Positions 6,389-6,884 of a DNA stretch of 6,884 nucleotides are shown piece after piece. The DNA is taken from contig JAKAOI010000124.1 of the NCBI GenBank assembly GCA_021812265.1, forward strand, positions 1 to 6,884, read 5' to 3'. Every line of letters starts with the position of its first letter. Position 1 is the first letter of the stretch. The stretch comes from Chloroflexota bacterium. GTDB taxonomy: Bacteria; Chloroflexota; Ktedonobacteria; Ktedonobacterales; JACDGC01. A program made the position numbers and the translations under genes. The notes beneath the pieces are model-generated. The model saw only the letters and a program-made list of their open reading frames with translations, did not search any database and had not been told where the DNA came from.

Positions 6389-6421
6389 GAAAACATAGGG
6401 TTTCCCTATTCAAATTTTCTT
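6387..6421 (-). terminator. Intrinsic terminator after the ABC permease gene
   Basis: On the minus strand, beginning two bases after the permease stop, there is an A-rich arm AAGAAAA and then a perfect 6-bp stem ATAGGG-AAA-CCCTAT (6409-6395). A T-rich arm TTTTCTT (6393-6387) follows that can also pair with the A-rich arm. Stem plus U-rich tract fits rho-independent termination. The symmetry could let it act in both directions, though no + strand gene ends nearby. Its last bases touch the lacI -35 hexamer. Confidence 0.6.
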
Positions 6422-6423
6422 CG

Positions 6424-6884
6424 TTATTTTATACTGCCTGAAACAATACCTGCCCGCCAATATCGCTGCAAAAATAAAAATCCAATAATTAAGGGCAAAA
6501 CCGAAACTAATGATCCCATAATAATATAGGAGTACAACATACTTTGTCCGGAAACACTCGTCGTTATTGCGTTCCAAGATTGCAAGCCCACGGTTAGGGG
6601 AAAGAGGTTTTGGTTACTGAGCATAACTAATGGCAGAAAATAGTTATTCCACACAGCGACAAATTGAAACAAAAAAATAGTGATCAAAGACGGGGTTAAA
6701 GCCGCCAATGCAATACGGAAAAATACTCTAAACTCCCCGGCTCCATCCACACGCGCGGCATCTAACATCTCATCGGGGATAGAAGATACAGAATATACCC
6801 TTGCAAGATAAACGCCAAATGGGCTGACAAAGCTTGGCAATAAAACAGCCCAATAAGTATTGGTAAGGCCGGCCTTTGCCATCA
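6424..6884 (-). CDS. Sugar ABC transporter permease, MalG type, C-terminal part
   Basis: At least 152 residues are seen, the C-terminal half or so of an inner-membrane permease normally near 270-300 residues. The frame runs off the right edge, and the Met near the edge (6882) is probably internal. The EAA loop that docks on the ATPase is clear at about residues 42-58 of the fragment (DAARVDGAGEFRVFFRI). It is followed by a helix with FLFQFVAVWNNYFLPLVML, the standard sequence of the CUT1 (MalG-like) carbohydrate permeases. Three hydrophobic segments lie at about 12-30, 64-88 and 117-140, and the end GIVSGSIK is typical of the family. It should form a heterodimeric channel with a MalF-type partner, served by a binding protein and an MsmX/MalK-type ATPase, none of which is in view. 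The substrate, presumably a sugar or oligosaccharide, is not determined. A terminator and then lacI follow. Confidence 0.93.
   Translation of the reverse strand, partial: MAKAGLTNTYWAVLLPSFVSPFGVYLARVYSVSSIPDEMLDAARVDGAGEFRVFFRIALAALTPSLITIFLFQFVAVWNNYFLPLVMLSNQNLFPLTVGLQSWNAITTSVSGQSMLYSYIIMGSLVSVLPLIIGFLFLQRYWRAGIVSGSIK

Overview
The window looks like a stretch of bacterial chromosome with moderate GC content (mid-40s percent by eye). It carries seven genes, two of them cut by the window edges. Family content and style suggest an environmental, possibly filamentous bacterium: a flippase with a long polar N-terminal extension, a six-helix sensor kinase paired with a receiver-only regulator, and a LacI/ABC sugar module. 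Chloroflexota is my best guess from the general look of the proteins, but no marker gene here proves it.

Layout on the + strand, left part (1-2661): the end of a cell-envelope polysaccharide operon. The C-terminus of a probable membrane protein (1-202) overlaps the start of a Wzx/MATE-like polysaccharide flippase (199-1959). A left-handed beta-helix acyltransferase follows (1990-2661). A hairpin at 2685-2723 probably ends this transcript. The three genes fit assembly, O- or N-acylation and export of an envelope glycan.

Middle (2662-4766): a 288-base gap holds the terminator-like hairpin, helically phased TACCTA repeats and a good sigma70-type promoter with an inverted repeat lying across it. 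It drives a two-gene signalling operon: a six-TM histidine kinase (2950-4338) and a receiver-only response regulator (4335-4766), coupled by an ATGA overlap.

Right part on the - strand (4763-6884), read right to left: the C-terminal half of a MalG-type sugar ABC permease (6424-6884), a hairpin terminator, a promoter and candidate operator, a LacI-family regulator (5293-6312), and a small SRPBCC/START-like protein (4763-5233). The last of these meets the response regulator tail to tail, with the two stop codons sharing the palindrome TTAA. LacI and permease suggest a carbohydrate uptake locus whose other parts lie beyond the right edge.

For both lacI and the SRPBCC gene, the longest open frame begins at a TTG. 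The ATG three codons further in is the better start in each case. I see no mobile element, CRISPR array, RNA gene or origin. The least ordinary features are a threefold degenerate Thr-containing motif in the flippase N-terminal extension and the dense repeat structure around the kinase promoter.
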